From Elstera sp043721315 (GTDB lineage Bacteria; Pseudomonadota; Alphaproteobacteria; Elsterales; Elsteraceae), in NCBI GenBank assembly GCA_043721315.1, contig JAYSQZ010000019.1, positions 129,292-193,291 of the forward strand: DNA of 64,000 bases, in the 5' to 3' direction. Position 1 is the first letter of the stretch. Each line of letters begins with the position of its first letter. Below the pieces are notes generated by a model. It did not search any database. It saw nothing but the letters and a program-made list of their open reading frames with translations, and was not told the DNA's origin. Below are positions 1-8,845 of this stretch, in pieces. A program made the translations under genes and the position numbers.

Positions 1-562
1 GCGCCATGCTGGAATCAAGGAACGTCTCGAACCGCACATATTTCGCCGCCGCCGTCGGCTGAGCCAGTTTCACGAGGGCCGCGAGCGGGAAGCCGGTCCA
101 AGGGATGACCGCCGACCAAGCTTCGACGCAGCGCAAACGGTACACGCGCTCTTCCAACGGCATCCGGGCAATAAGCTCTTCCGCATCGAACGTCAGCGGT
201 TTTTCCACCATACCGTCGAACACCACTTTCCACGGGCTTGGTTTCAGCGCTTGCGCGGCGGCGGCGACTGATTTGGACGTGCCGAACTCGTAGAAATTAT
301 TATACGTCGTCGCCAGATTTTCCGGCGTTTCCGCTCGCTCTGGCGGATAGGCCGCGCTGCGCGGGTAAGGATATCCCGCCGCAAGAGCGTTGCCCGGTGC
401 CAGTAGCCCTGCGCCCGCCGCTAAAAGCGGCATAGTGCCCCCCGCCGCCAGCAACGGCATAGTACCAATCGCCTGCAACAGGCTGCGCCGGTTCATAAAC
501 AGGCTTTCAGGGGTTACGGCAGAGGCGGGCAAAGCCCAAGGGCGGGAGCGATGAAGGGGCAT
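1..562 (-). CDS. msrP: Protein-methionine-sulfoxide reductase catalytic subunit MsrP (3' end missing)
   Basis: Molybdopterin enzyme that repairs oxidised methionines in periplasmic proteins, working with the haem membrane subunit MsrQ. The 187 residues in the window match the MsrP/YedY N-terminus: a twin-arginine signal (MNRRSLLQ from residue 23), the NNFYEFGTSK segment, and EERVYRLRCVEAW, in which Cys145 should be the molybdenum ligand. The ATG at 560-562 gives the usual VTPESLF stretch before the twin arginines. The signal peptide carries a tandem nine-residue duplication (GTMPLLAAG twice, plus-strand 413-466). The gene runs off the left edge, so msrQ cannot be seen. It is divergent from phr. 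Family assignment is firm. Confidence 0.93.
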   Translation of the reverse strand, partial: MPLHRSRPWALPASAVTPESLFMNRRSLLQAIGTMPLLAAGGTMPLLAAGAGLLAPGNALAAGYPYPRSAAYPPERAETPENLATTYNNFYEFGTSKSVAAAAQALKPSPWKVVFDGMVEKPLTFDAEELIARMPLEERVYRLRCVEAWSAVIPWTGFPLAALVKLAQPTAAAKYVRFETFLDSSMA

Positions 563-642
563 ACGCGTCTCTTCCGTAAAAAGGGCGTGTTGGCAGCGAT
601 AGTTTGCCGTGCCAATCATTACACTAAGATGGAGTTCGTTTC

Positions 643-668
643 GGAACCCGGCAAGGTTACGCTTCGTT
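643..668 (+). promoter_or_regulatory. Candidate EcfG-type (general stress) promoter of the phr operon
   Basis: GGAAC (643-647), a 17-nt spacer, then CGTT (665-668) fits the alphaproteobacterial EcfG consensus GGAAC-N16-17-CGTT. Transcription would start near 675, about 80 nt before phr. Operon content (photolyase, lipid modification) suits a stress regulon. A TGATCC at 696-701 resembles the -35 of singlet-oxygen sigma-E promoters, but no matching -10 follows it. Confidence 0.55.
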
Positions 669-755
669 GAACGATACCCCCCGACGGATTTGGGGTGATC
701 CGGCAGCCCGTCGCCGCCGAACAAAAGAACAGACAGTCGAAAGTTTGGATTATCC

Positions 756-2231
756 GTGACCGCCCCCCCGCCTCTTCTCGTTTGGTTTCGTCAGGATCTG
801 CGGATCGGGGATAATCCCGCCCTGACGGCCGCCCTAACCCGCGCTAAAGCCGATAAACACCCGGTGATCGCGCTTTATTGCCTAGACGAAACAAAAACCA
901 GCAGCCGTGCGTTCAGCGGTGCCGCCCGCTGGTGGTTGCACCATAGTCTCAGCCGACTTGCCGAGGCGCTGGCCCCTTACGCCATTCCCCTGATTTTGCG
1001 ACGCGGGGCGGCAGAAACACTTCTCCCCGCGCTGATGGCCGAAACCGGGGCGCGGCACCTTTATTGGAACCGGCAATATGAAGCCGCTGCGATTGCGCGC
1101 GATACGGCTCTGAAATCCGCGCTGACGGCCCAGGGCGTTTCCGTTGAAAGCAGCAACGGCTTGTTGTTGGTAGAGCCTTGGGAAGTGAAAACCGGGCAAG
1201 GCAAACCGTTCCAGGTCTTCACCGCCTTTTGGCGTGTTGCCCGCCCGCTTGCAGCCGCCCGCCCGCCTTTACCAACCCCTGCGCCTCTTCGCCTGCCCGC
1301 GCCGCCTGCGGTTCATTCGGAAGCGTTGGAAGCGTGGGATTTGCTGCCGACCGCACCCGATTGGGCCGAGGGCTTGCGCGAAACCTGGACGCCCGGTTCT
1401 GCCGGGGCCTTCGGGCGGCTTGAGGGGTTTCTCGAGGCGCGCCTCAGCGCCTACGCCGAGGCGCGCGACCGCCCGGATACGCGCGGCACCAGCGCCCTCT
1501 CCCCCCACCTTCGTTTCGGTGAAATCAGCCCGCGCCAGATTTGGGCCGCGCTCGATCAGGCTTGCCACGGCCAAATGAGTGAGCGTGGCCCCGAAACTTT
1601 CGCGCGGGAGCTTGGTTGGCGGGAATTCAGCTATCATCTGCTGTTTCAATATCCCGAGATACCGCAACGCCCGTTACGATCTCAGTACGAAAATTTCCCT
1701 TGGCAACCCGACGCCGCAGCGCTGCACGCTTGGCAGCGCGGGCTAACCGGCTACCCGATCATCGACGCGGGGATGCGCCAACTTTGGCACACGGGCTGGA
1801 TGCACAACCGTGTTCGGATGCTCGTCGGGTCGTTCTTAGTGAAGCATTTACTCCAGCCCTGGCAGGCCGGGGAGGCGTGGTTCTGGGATACGCTGGTGGA
1901 TGCTGATCCCGCCAGCAATCCCGCTAGTTGGCAGTGGGTTGCCGGGTGCGGGGCCGATGCCGCGCCCTACTTCCGCATCTTCAACCCCGTGCTTCAGGGC
2001 GAAAAATTCGATCCCGACGGTGCCTATGTACGGCGCTGGGTACCCGAATTGCAGCATCTGCCGAACGCCTTCATTCATAAACCCTGGGACGCGCCGCCGC
2101 TGGTGCTCCGTAGCGCGCAGCTCTTGCTGGGGCAAACCTACCCCCGCCCGATCGTCGATTTGAGCTTTGGGCGCGACCGGGCGCTGGCAGCCCTAAAAAG
2201 CCTCGCGCACTCTAAACCGGAAAGCCTCTAG
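756..2231 (+). CDS. phr: Deoxyribodipyrimidine photo-lyase
   Basis: Light-driven flavoenzyme that splits UV-induced cyclobutane pyrimidine dimers. At 491 aa it has the normal class I length: an N-terminal antenna domain (starting LLVWFRQDLRIGDNPAL), then the FAD-binding helical domain with GYPIIDAGMRQLWHTGWMHN and the conserved DADPASNPASWQWVAGCG stretch. Translation starts at a GTG (756). The next gene begins one base after its stop, so phr heads a tight four-gene operon with an FAD oxidoreductase, a DUF1365 protein and a cyclopropane-synthase homologue. In Rhodobacter sphaeroides homologues of these genes belong to the singlet-oxygen response, so a shared photo-oxidative role is inferred. 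Confidence 0.96.
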   Translation: MTAPPPLLVWFRQDLRIGDNPALTAALTRAKADKHPVIALYCLDETKTSSRAFSGAARWWLHHSLSRLAEALAPYAIPLILRRGAAETLLPALMAETGARHLYWNRQYEAAAIARDTALKSALTAQGVSVESSNGLLLVEPWEVKTGQGKPFQVFTAFWRVARPLAAARPPLPTPAPLRLPAPPAVHSEALEAWDLLPTAPDWAEGLRETWTPGSAGAFGRLEGFLEARLSAYAEARDRPDTRGTSALSPHLRFGEISPRQIWAALDQACHGQMSERGPETFARELGWREFSYHLLFQYPEIPQRPLRSQYENFPWQPDAAALHAWQRGLTGYPIIDAGMRQLWHTGWMHNRVRMLVGSFLVKHLLQPWQAGEAWFWDTLVDADPASNPASWQWVAGCGADAAPYFRIFNPVLQGEKFDPDGAYVRRWVPELQHLPNAFIHKPWDAPPLVLRSAQLLLGQTYPRPIVDLSFGRDRALAALKSLAHSKPESL

Positions 2232-2232
2232 C

Positions 2233-3567
2233 ATGTTGTTGACTGCCTCGCCCGCGCGCATCGCTATCATTGGCAGCGGAATTTCCGGTCTCGCGGCGGC
2301 ATGGTCATTGCGGGATTGCAACGTCACTGTTTTTGAGAAAAAATCGCGCCTCGGCGGCCATTCTAATACAGTAGACATTCCTATTGATGGGCAGGTAATT
2401 CCGGTTGATACTGGATTTATCGTTTATAACGAGCGTAATTACCCAAATCTTACACAGTTCTTCAGACATTTAGGCGTTGTAACTGCCGACAGCGATATGA
2501 GTTTCTCAGTTTCGGTCGATGGTGGGCGGCTTGAATATTCCGGTAATTCCCTTGGCACTCTCTTCGCCCAGAAGCGCAATTTGGTGAGCTTACGGCACTG
2601 GCGGATGATTCGCGATATTCTGCGCTTCTTCCGCAATGCCTCGGCCCTGCTGGATGATCCTCAGGGCGACAGCTTAAGCCTGGAGGATTTTCTAGTGCGC
2701 GGCGGCTATGGCCAAGCCTTCATTCAAGATCATCTGTTGCCGATGGCCGCCGCCATTTGGTCGGCACCGATGAGCATTTTGCGCGCTTTCCCCGCCCGCA
2801 GTTTCGCGCAGTTTTTCGCCAATCATGGCCTCCTGAGCGTGAATGATCGGCCCCAGTGGCGCACGGTAGCGGGAGGCAGCCGGGCCTATGTGCAACGGGT
2901 GCGCGCCGATCTTCCCAACCTTCAGCTTAATTCCGGTATCGAAACAATCCGCCGCACCGAAACAGGCGTTGATGTTAGGCATCAGGGCGCGTGGCAGAGT
3001 TTTGATCGCGTAATCCTGGCCTGCCATGCCGATGAAGCCTTGCGCCTGCTGAGTGATGCCGATGGAACCGAATGGGGATTTTTGGAGGCGTTTCGCTTTC
3101 AGCCGAACGTCGCCTACCTTCACCGTGACGTGAGCCTAATGCCGCGCCGCCGCCGCGCTTGGGCAAGCTGGAACCACCTCTCGCGCACGGTCGCAAATGG
3201 CCGGGACGAGGACGCGGATGTGTCCGTCACCTATTGGATGAACCGGCTGCAACCGCTGGCGACAAAAACCGACGTGTTCGTTACCCTGAACCCGCTAACG
3301 GAACCCGATCCCGCCCTCACTCATGCCCGCATCGAGTACGATCACCCGATTTTCGATCAGGCTGCCGTCAGCGCACAAGCGCGCCTGAGCAGCGTTCAAG
3401 GACACCGAAATATCTTCTATGCGGGCGCGTGGACGGGGTATGGTTTCCACGAAGATGGATTGCGCTCCGGCCTGCAATCCGGCCTCGCCCTTGGCGGACG
3501 CATTCCGTGGACGCTGGCAGAGGCTGCAAAAACCAATGCCAAGCCCCTCCGGGACGTGGCGGAGTAG
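2233..3567 (+). CDS. FAD-dependent amine-oxidase-like oxidoreductase of the lipid-modification cluster
   Basis: Predicted flavoprotein of 444 aa. The N-terminus has a dinucleotide-binding motif (IAIIGSGISGLAAAWSL) followed by the acidic FEKKSRLGGHS strand typical of the amine-oxidase/phytoene-desaturase superfamily. The C-terminus has FYAGAWTGYGFHEDGLRSG, the second FAD contact. Related proteins lie beside DUF1365 and cyclopropane-fatty-acid-synthase genes in many proteobacteria. In R. sphaeroides one such homologue is needed to make furan-containing fatty acids. Its substrate here is therefore probably a membrane acyl chain, but that is inference. It is tightly coupled to phr and separated by 10 nt from the DUF1365 gene. 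Confidence 0.85.
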   Translation: MLLTASPARIAIIGSGISGLAAAWSLRDCNVTVFEKKSRLGGHSNTVDIPIDGQVIPVDTGFIVYNERNYPNLTQFFRHLGVVTADSDMSFSVSVDGGRLEYSGNSLGTLFAQKRNLVSLRHWRMIRDILRFFRNASALLDDPQGDSLSLEDFLVRGGYGQAFIQDHLLPMAAAIWSAPMSILRAFPARSFAQFFANHGLLSVNDRPQWRTVAGGSRAYVQRVRADLPNLQLNSGIETIRRTETGVDVRHQGAWQSFDRVILACHADEALRLLSDADGTEWGFLEAFRFQPNVAYLHRDVSLMPRRRRAWASWNHLSRTVANGRDEDADVSVTYWMNRLQPLATKTDVFVTLNPLTEPDPALTHARIEYDHPIFDQAAVSAQARLSSVQGHRNIFYAGAWTGYGFHEDGLRSGLQSGLALGGRIPWTLAEAAKTNAKPLRDVAE

Positions 3568-3577
3568 GGGCCGCGCG

Positions 3578-4384
3578 ATGCTAGAAACCTGCTTTTATCG
3601 CGGAACGGTGGCGCATACACGGCTCCTGCCGTTTCGTCATCATTTCGCCTATCGGGTGTTCTCGGCCTTGATAGATCTCGATGCGTTATCGAATCAAAGC
3701 TGCAAAAACTGGCTATTTTCCTATAACCGTTGGAACATACTCTCCCTCTTCGACCGCGACTACGGCGCGCGCGACGGCACGGCCCCCCGCGCCTGGATTG
3801 ATGGGCTATTGCAGCAGAACGGCTACGATTCGCAAGGATGGCGCGTTTGGTTGCACTGTTTTCCGCGTTTATTTGGTTACGTCTTCAACCCACTCTCAAT
3901 TTATTTTTGTTGTGACGCTGCGGGCGTGTTGCGCGTTATTCTCTATGACGTGCGAAATACTTTTGGCGACAAGCACGGGTATTTGATTGCAGTTGAAACA
4001 CCGGACGGGCCGATTCACCAAGCCTGCGCCAAAGGGTTTCACGTTTCGCCGTTTTTCCCGGTGGAAGGGGGGTATAGGTTCGATCTTATGCCGCCGGGCG
4101 CACGCTATTCCGCCCGGATTACGCTGGAAGTTGACGGAAAAGCCCAGTTCTTCGCTACGCAAACCGGCCAGCGCCGACCGTTTTCCGATAGGGAAATTCT
4201 GAAACTGGTGGTGGCGCACCCCCTGATGACCCTGAAGGTGATCGCGGCGATTCACTGGGAAGCCTTATGGATATGGCGCAAGGGCGCGCGCTTCTACGGG
4301 CGCCCAACCCCGCCTGAAACAGAGGTTACGGCTATTATTTCGGCTTCAAAACAAACACCGCAATCGCGGCCTTTAGCGGGATGA
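3578..4384 (+). CDS. DUF1365 family protein
   Basis: 268-aa protein of the DUF1365 family, whose members nearly always sit between an FAD oxidoreductase and a cyclopropane-synthase homologue, as here. The start at 3578 gives MLETCFYRGTVAHTRLLPF, the family's usual N-terminus. A longer reading from 3419 would overlap the upstream gene by about 150 nt and is unlikely. Conserved family blocks seen include PRLFGYVFNPLSIYFCCD and NTFGDKHGYLI. No catalytic motif is recognisable. Work in Rhodobacter ties the cluster to unusual fatty acids, but the biochemical role of DUF1365 is not settled. The next gene starts 8 nt downstream. Confidence 0.88.
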   Translation: MLETCFYRGTVAHTRLLPFRHHFAYRVFSALIDLDALSNQSCKNWLFSYNRWNILSLFDRDYGARDGTAPRAWIDGLLQQNGYDSQGWRVWLHCFPRLFGYVFNPLSIYFCCDAAGVLRVILYDVRNTFGDKHGYLIAVETPDGPIHQACAKGFHVSPFFPVEGGYRFDLMPPGARYSARITLEVDGKAQFFATQTGQRRPFSDREILKLVVAHPLMTLKVIAAIHWEALWIWRKGARFYGRPTPPETEVTAIISASKQTPQSRPLAG

Positions 4385-4391
4385 GGGCAGT

Positions 4392-5630
4392 ATGAGTGAT
4401 AGTCTATCCCACCACAGCCTGCTGCCAGAAACGCCGGGCCTGCACCTCAGCCCCCCCACGGCGCGGCTGCCGGCGCGGCTGAAACCGCTGATTCGCGCTC
4501 AGGATCGTTTCAAAACCGGGTGCCTGACGGTGGAGCTTCCCAAAGGTCTGCGCCTTACCTTGCGCGGCACCGATCCTGGACCGATGGCACAGCTTCACCT
4601 GCACAACCGCCGGTTCTTCCGCCGGGTGCTGATGGGCGGGCATCTGGCTTTCGCCGAATCCTACATTGATGGTGACTGGGATTCGCCCGATTTGGCCGCG
4701 CTGATTTCCTATTTCGCTCAAAATGAAGCCGCGCTGTCGATTGATGGTCACTGGTGGGCGCGGGCGCTGGGCCGAGTAGTCCACCGCTTTCGCCGCAACA
4801 GCAAGCGCGGCTCGCGGCGGAATATCGCGTTTCATTACGATCTCGGAAATAATTTTTACCGGGAATGGCTCGACCAAAGCATGACCTATTCGTCGGCGGT
4901 CTATGCGACCGGTGCCGAGACGCTGGAGCAAGCCCAGGCCGAAAAATACGCCCGCATGGCCGATAAAATCGCCCTTAAACCCGGCGACCGCGTGCTGGAA
5001 ATCGGCTGCGGCTGGGGCGGCTTTGCCGAACTCGCGGCCCAGCGCGGCGCGTTCGTGACCGCACTCACGCTGTCTAAGGAGCAAAAAGCCTATGCCGAGG
5101 CGCGGCTTGCGGCGGCAGGTCTCGCAGATCGGGTCGAGGTGCGCTTGCAGGATTACCGGGACGTGACCGGCCAGTTCGATGGCATCGTGAGCATCGAGAT
5201 GATCGAGGCCGTGGGGGAAGCTTATTGGCCCGCCTATTTCGATACGCTGCACCGCGTGCTGAAGCCCGGCGGGCGGGCCGCCCTTCAGGCGATTACGCTA
5301 GAGCCTGCGCGGTTTGAAGCGTATCGCCGCTCGCCGGATTTCATTCAGCGCTATATTTTTCCTGGCGGGATGCTGCCCACTATCGAGCGGCTTCAGCAAG
5401 AAAGCGCCCGCGCCGGGCTGGCCTGGGAAGGACTTGAAACCTATGGGCGGGATTACGCGCGTACTCTGAAATTGTGGGGCGAGAAATTCGACTCCGCGTG
5501 GGACCGTATTGCACCGTTAGGCTTCGATGAGCGTTTCCGCCGCACTTGGCGCTATTATCTGGCCTATTGCGAAGGTGGTTTCGATGCCGGATCAATTGAT
5601 ATGGTGCAAATCGGCCTACAGCGGGGTTAG
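4392..5630 (+). CDS. cfa: Cyclopropane-fatty-acyl-phospholipid synthase family methyltransferase
   Basis: SAM-dependent methyltransferase acting on unsaturated acyl chains of membrane phospholipids. The 412-aa protein has the SAM-binding motif VLEIGCGWGGFAE at about residues 202-214, preceded by the family marker FHYDLGNNFYREWLD and followed by the SIEMIEAVG block. It could make cyclopropane rings, or, given its neighbours, add a methyl group on the route to methylated furan fatty acids as related enzymes do in R. sphaeroides. Sequence alone does not decide. It ends the phr operon, and its last 15 nt overlap the 3' end of the convergent LysE gene. Confidence 0.92.
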   Translation: MSDSLSHHSLLPETPGLHLSPPTARLPARLKPLIRAQDRFKTGCLTVELPKGLRLTLRGTDPGPMAQLHLHNRRFFRRVLMGGHLAFAESYIDGDWDSPDLAALISYFAQNEAALSIDGHWWARALGRVVHRFRRNSKRGSRRNIAFHYDLGNNFYREWLDQSMTYSSAVYATGAETLEQAQAEKYARMADKIALKPGDRVLEIGCGWGGFAELAAQRGAFVTALTLSKEQKAYAEARLAAAGLADRVEVRLQDYRDVTGQFDGIVSIEMIEAVGEAYWPAYFDTLHRVLKPGGRAALQAITLEPARFEAYRRSPDFIQRYIFPGGMLPTIERLQQESARAGLAWEGLETYGRDYARTLKLWGEKFDSAWDRIAPLGFDERFRRTWRYYLAYCEGGFDAGSIDMVQIGLQRG

Positions 5631-6230
5631 CACGAGCGACGCCCCAAGGCTGGCCATGATGAGCGCAATAATCCCATCTAGCACGCGCCACGTGACGGGC
5701 CGGGCGAAGAGCGGGGCCAGCCAACGCGCGCCAAAGGCCAAGCCATGAAACCAGAGGAATGAGGCCAGCACCGCGCCGCCGATGAACCACCACCGCAGAT
5801 CAATCGGATAGCGCCCAGCCAAGCTGCCGAGCAGCACCACCGTATCGAGATAGACGTGCGGGTTCATGAGACTAACCGCGAGCGTGGTGAGCAGCGCCGC
5901 CCCCAACGAGGGCACGGCGGGGGTTTCGGTCGTTAACGCCGAGGGGAATACCGCGCGCTTCAGTGCCAGCCCCGCATAGGCGAACAAAAACGCCGCCCCG
6001 GCCCATCGAACGAAAGCGAGCAGGCCCGCATTTTGTTGCACAAGCGTTCCAAGCCCTAGGCTTCCCGCTAAAATCAGCAGCGCATCAATCGCAAAACATA
6101 AGAACGCAATGGGCAGCGGATGATGGCGGCGCAAACCCTGGCGCAGCACGAAGGCATTCTGTGCGCCAATCGCTATAATCAAAGAGCCACCGAGGCCGAA
6201 GCCTGCCGCGAAAATATCCAGGGTCTGCAT
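5616..6230 (-). CDS. LysE/ArgO family amino-acid exporter
   Basis: Small inner-membrane exporter of 204 aa with about six hydrophobic segments. The N-terminus (GFGLGGSLIIAIGAQNAFVLRQGL) carries the family signature and SLMNPHVYLDTVVLLGS lies mid-protein. Characterised relatives export lysine or arginine. The substrate here is unknown and no LysG-type regulator is adjacent. It lies 57 nt downstream of guaD on the same strand and may be read from the trp-guaD transcript. It is convergent with cfa, overlapping by 15 nt. Confidence 0.9.
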   Translation of the reverse strand: MQTLDIFAAGFGLGGSLIIAIGAQNAFVLRQGLRRHHPLPIAFLCFAIDALLILAGSLGLGTLVQQNAGLLAFVRWAGAAFLFAYAGLALKRAVFPSALTTETPAVPSLGAALLTTLAVSLMNPHVYLDTVVLLGSLAGRYPIDLRWWFIGGAVLASFLWFHGLAFGARWLAPLFARPVTWRVLDGIIALIMASLGASLVLTPL

Positions 6231-6287
6231 TGCTAAACTATCCTCAAACGCCAGTGTAACTTCGTTCGGCGCGCACGGGTGAGGTTC

Positions 6288-6758
6288 CTAATACCGAACC
6301 TTATCCTCTTTCCGCTCCCACTCGTCAAAAGCAGCTTTCGCGCGTGGGGCTTCGAGTTGAGCCGTCGGGATCGACCGGGCGTCGATAGGTTTTGGCAGTT
6401 CTTGGTACAGAAATTCGTCGTCAAACCCAATCGCCGCCGCGTCTTGCCGGGTATTGCCGTAATAGATTCGGTCAAGCCGCGCCCAATAGATAGCGGCGAG
6501 GCACATGGGGCAAGGCTCGCAACTGGTATAAATCTCGCAGCCTTTCAGATCGAAAGTACCAAGTTCCTGACACGCCCGGCGAATTGCGGTTACTTCGGCG
6601 TGGGCGGTGGGATCGTTGGTGGACGTTACCTGATTCCAGCCCTCGGCGATCACCGTGCCGTCTTTCACGATCACCGCCCCGAACGGCCCGCCCGCGCCTT
6701 CACGCATCCGGCGAACCGACAGATTGATAGCGTGGCCCATGAAGTCGGCGGGCGTCAT
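6288..6758 (-). CDS. guaD: Guanine deaminase (cytidine-deaminase fold)
   Basis: Zinc hydrolase converting guanine to xanthine. The 156-aa protein follows the Bacillus GuaD type closely: GGPFGAVIVKDG, DPTAHAEVTAIR with the zinc-ligand His and proton-shuttling Glu, CEPCPMC with the two zinc cysteines, and the domain-swapped C-terminal tail ending in a tyrosine. It lacks the features of tRNA adenosine deaminase TadA. The start overlaps the trpA stop by 4 nt (ATGA), so translation is probably coupled. The link between purine salvage and tryptophan synthesis is unusual and may simply reflect operon packing. Confidence 0.88.
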   Translation of the reverse strand: MTPADFMGHAINLSVRRMREGAGGPFGAVIVKDGTVIAEGWNQVTSTNDPTAHAEVTAIRRACQELGTFDLKGCEIYTSCEPCPMCLAAIYWARLDRIYYGNTRQDAAAIGFDDEFLYQELPKPIDARSIPTAQLEAPRAKAAFDEWERKEDKVRY

Positions 6759-7588
6759 GCGGTAACGCCAAGGCGAGCCGCCCGAACACCGGCGGCGAGT
6801 TCCTGCACCAGCGCCAAGGTTTGCGGTACGGTGTGCGGCGTGGCTTTGCCGTTCAACAGACTATCGGCTAAGGTTTGCACAATAGCGGAGCCGACGACGG
6901 TCGCATCTGCAACCCGTGCCACGGCTGCGGCGGCGGCGGGGGTGCGAATGCCAAAACCCACGGCAATCGGCAGGTCTGTGGCGGCGCGCAGGCGACCAAC
7001 CGCGTCGGCAATCGCCTGATCGGTGGCGGAGGCCGCGCCAGTAATCCCGGCGATTGAGACGTAATAGACAAAGCCGCGCGTATGCCGCATCACGGTTTTT
7101 AGGCGGTAAGCGTCGGTTGTCGGCGTTACCAGCCGGATGAAATCCAGCCCCACACTTTGGGACGGCAGGCAGAGTTCGCCATCTTCTTCCGCCGGAAGAT
7201 CGACAATAATCAACCCATCAACCCCGGCGGCTTTGGCGCGCTCCAAAAAGGCCGGCACGCCCATCGAATGAATGGGGTTGTAATAGCCCATCAGCACGAT
7301 GGGGGTGGTCTGGTCGGTCTCGCGGAAGGCTTCCACCAGCGTCAAGGTTTTCGCCAAGGTCTGCCCGCCCGCGAGCGCGCGCAGATTGGCGGCTTGGATC
7401 ACCGGGCCATCGGCCATCGGGTCGGTAAACGCCATGCCAAGCTCGATAATATCCGCGCCCGCCCCCGGCAGGCCGCGCAGCAGGGTAAGGCTTGTATTAT
7501 AGTCGGGGTCGCCGGAGGTAACGAAAGTAACGAGCGCCGCGCGGTTTTCCGACTTCAAGCGGTGAAAGGTCGCATCCAGGCGGCTCAT
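6755..7588 (-). CDS. trpA: Tryptophan synthase alpha subunit
   Basis: Cleaves indole-3-glycerol phosphate to indole and glyceraldehyde 3-phosphate, passing indole to TrpB through the inter-subunit tunnel. The 277-aa sequence has both catalytic acids in the expected positions: Glu49 and Asp60 in IIELGMAFTDPMADGP. The phosphate-binding GFGIRTP loop is present. The trpB stop and trpA start share one base, and trpA overlaps guaD by 4 nt. trpF, often directly upstream of trpB, is not seen here. Confidence 0.97.
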   Translation of the reverse strand: MSRLDATFHRLKSENRAALVTFVTSGDPDYNTSLTLLRGLPGAGADIIELGMAFTDPMADGPVIQAANLRALAGGQTLAKTLTLVEAFRETDQTTPIVLMGYYNPIHSMGVPAFLERAKAAGVDGLIIVDLPAEEDGELCLPSQSVGLDFIRLVTPTTDAYRLKTVMRHTRGFVYYVSIAGITGAASATDQAIADAVGRLRAATDLPIAVGFGIRTPAAAAAVARVADATVVGSAIVQTLADSLLNGKATPHTVPQTLALVQELAAGVRAARLGVTA

Positions 7589-8805
7589 TACAGGCTCACT
7601 CCCAAAGCGCGGGCGACGGTGAAAATATCCTTATCGCCGCGACCGCAGAGGTTCATCACAATGATTTTATCACGCGCCATCGCCGGGGCTATTTTAACCA
7701 CTTCGGCCAGCGCGTGCGCCGGCTCCAACGCCGGAATAATACCTTCGAGCTTCGAGAGCATCTGAAACGCATCCAGCGCTTCCGCATCCGTCACTGAATG
7801 ATATTGCACGCGGCCAATATCGTGCAGGTAGGAATGTTCTGGCCCAATGCCGGGGTAATCGAGACCCGCCGAAATCGAGTGCGCGTCGATGATCTGCCCA
7901 TCATCATCTTGCAACAGATAGGTGCGGTTACCGTGCAATACCCCTGGACGACCGCCCGTGAGCGACGCCGCATGACGGCCTGTATCGACCCCCTCGCCCG
8001 CCGCTTCCACGCCGATCATAGCAATCTCGGTATCATCCAAGAACGGATGGAACAGCCCCAGCGCGTTGGAGCCGCCGCCGATGGCCGCCACCAGCAGATC
8101 GGGCAAACGGCCTTCCTTCGCCATAATCTGTTCGCGGGTTTCAATGCCAATCACCGACTGGAAATCGCGCACCATCATCGGGTAGGGATGCGGGCCTGCC
8201 GCCGTGCCGATAACGTAGAAGGTATCCTCGACATTCGTCACCCAGTCGCGCAGGGCTTCGTTCATCGCGTCCTTCAAGGTGCGCGACCCCGATTGAACCG
8301 GCTTCACTTCCGCGCCCAGCAAGCGCATACGGAAAACATTCGGCTGCTGGCGCTCAATATCGACCGCGCCCATATAGACCGTGCAGGGCAGACCGAACAG
8401 CGCCGATACCGCCGCCGTCGCAACCCCATGCTGGCCCGCACCGGTCTCGGCAATAATGCGCGTGCGGCCCATGCGTTTCGCTAACAAGACTTGGCCGAGG
8501 CAGTTGTTGATTTTATGCGCGCCGGTATGGTTCAACTCGTCGCGCTTGAAGTAAACCTTGGCACCGCCGAGCTTTTCCGTCAGCCGTTCGGCAAGATAGA
8601 GCGGGCTGGGGCGGCCCACATAATCGGCCAGATAATAGTCCATCTGCCGCTTGAACTCGGGATCGGCCTTGGCAACGCCATAGGCTTTTTCAACGTCCAA
8701 GATCAGCGGCATCAGGGTTTCGGCCACATAACGCCCACCGAAAATGCCGAAATGGCCCTCGGCATCGGGTCCGGTACGGTAGGAATTGGGCAGCGGGCGC
8801 GTCAT
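7588..8805 (-). CDS. trpB: Tryptophan synthase beta subunit
   Basis: PLP enzyme that condenses indole with serine to give tryptophan. The 405-aa protein has the PLP-binding lysine in ELNHTGAHKINN (Lys98), the GGGSNA phosphate-binding loop and the ETGAGQHGVAT segment. Length and motifs are those of the TrpB1 type that pairs with TrpA. It is first of the trpB-trpA-guaD run. Its start lies 40 nt downstream of the kup stop on the same strand, so read-through from kup is possible. No leader peptide or attenuator is visible in that gap. Confidence 0.98.
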   Translation of the reverse strand: MTRPLPNSYRTGPDAEGHFGIFGGRYVAETLMPLILDVEKAYGVAKADPEFKRQMDYYLADYVGRPSPLYLAERLTEKLGGAKVYFKRDELNHTGAHKINNCLGQVLLAKRMGRTRIIAETGAGQHGVATAAVSALFGLPCTVYMGAVDIERQQPNVFRMRLLGAEVKPVQSGSRTLKDAMNEALRDWVTNVEDTFYVIGTAAGPHPYPMMVRDFQSVIGIETREQIMAKEGRLPDLLVAAIGGGSNALGLFHPFLDDTEIAMIGVEAAGEGVDTGRHAASLTGGRPGVLHGNRTYLLQDDDGQIIDAHSISAGLDYPGIGPEHSYLHDIGRVQYHSVTDAEALDAFQMLSKLEGIIPALEPAHALAEVVKIAPAMARDKIIVMNLCGRGDKDIFTVARALGVSL

Positions 8806-8845
8806 TAGGGCAAAAACTCCGGGTCACGAAAACAAGGGCAAACGA

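Noticed and set aside
696..701. TGATCC as a sigma-E (ChrR-type) -35 box before phr
   Set aside because: No acceptable -10 at the right distance; the EcfG-type site fits better.
8806..8845. trp attenuator or leader peptide before trpB
   Set aside because: Only 40 nt between kup and trpB; no Trp-rich short frame and no alternative hairpins.
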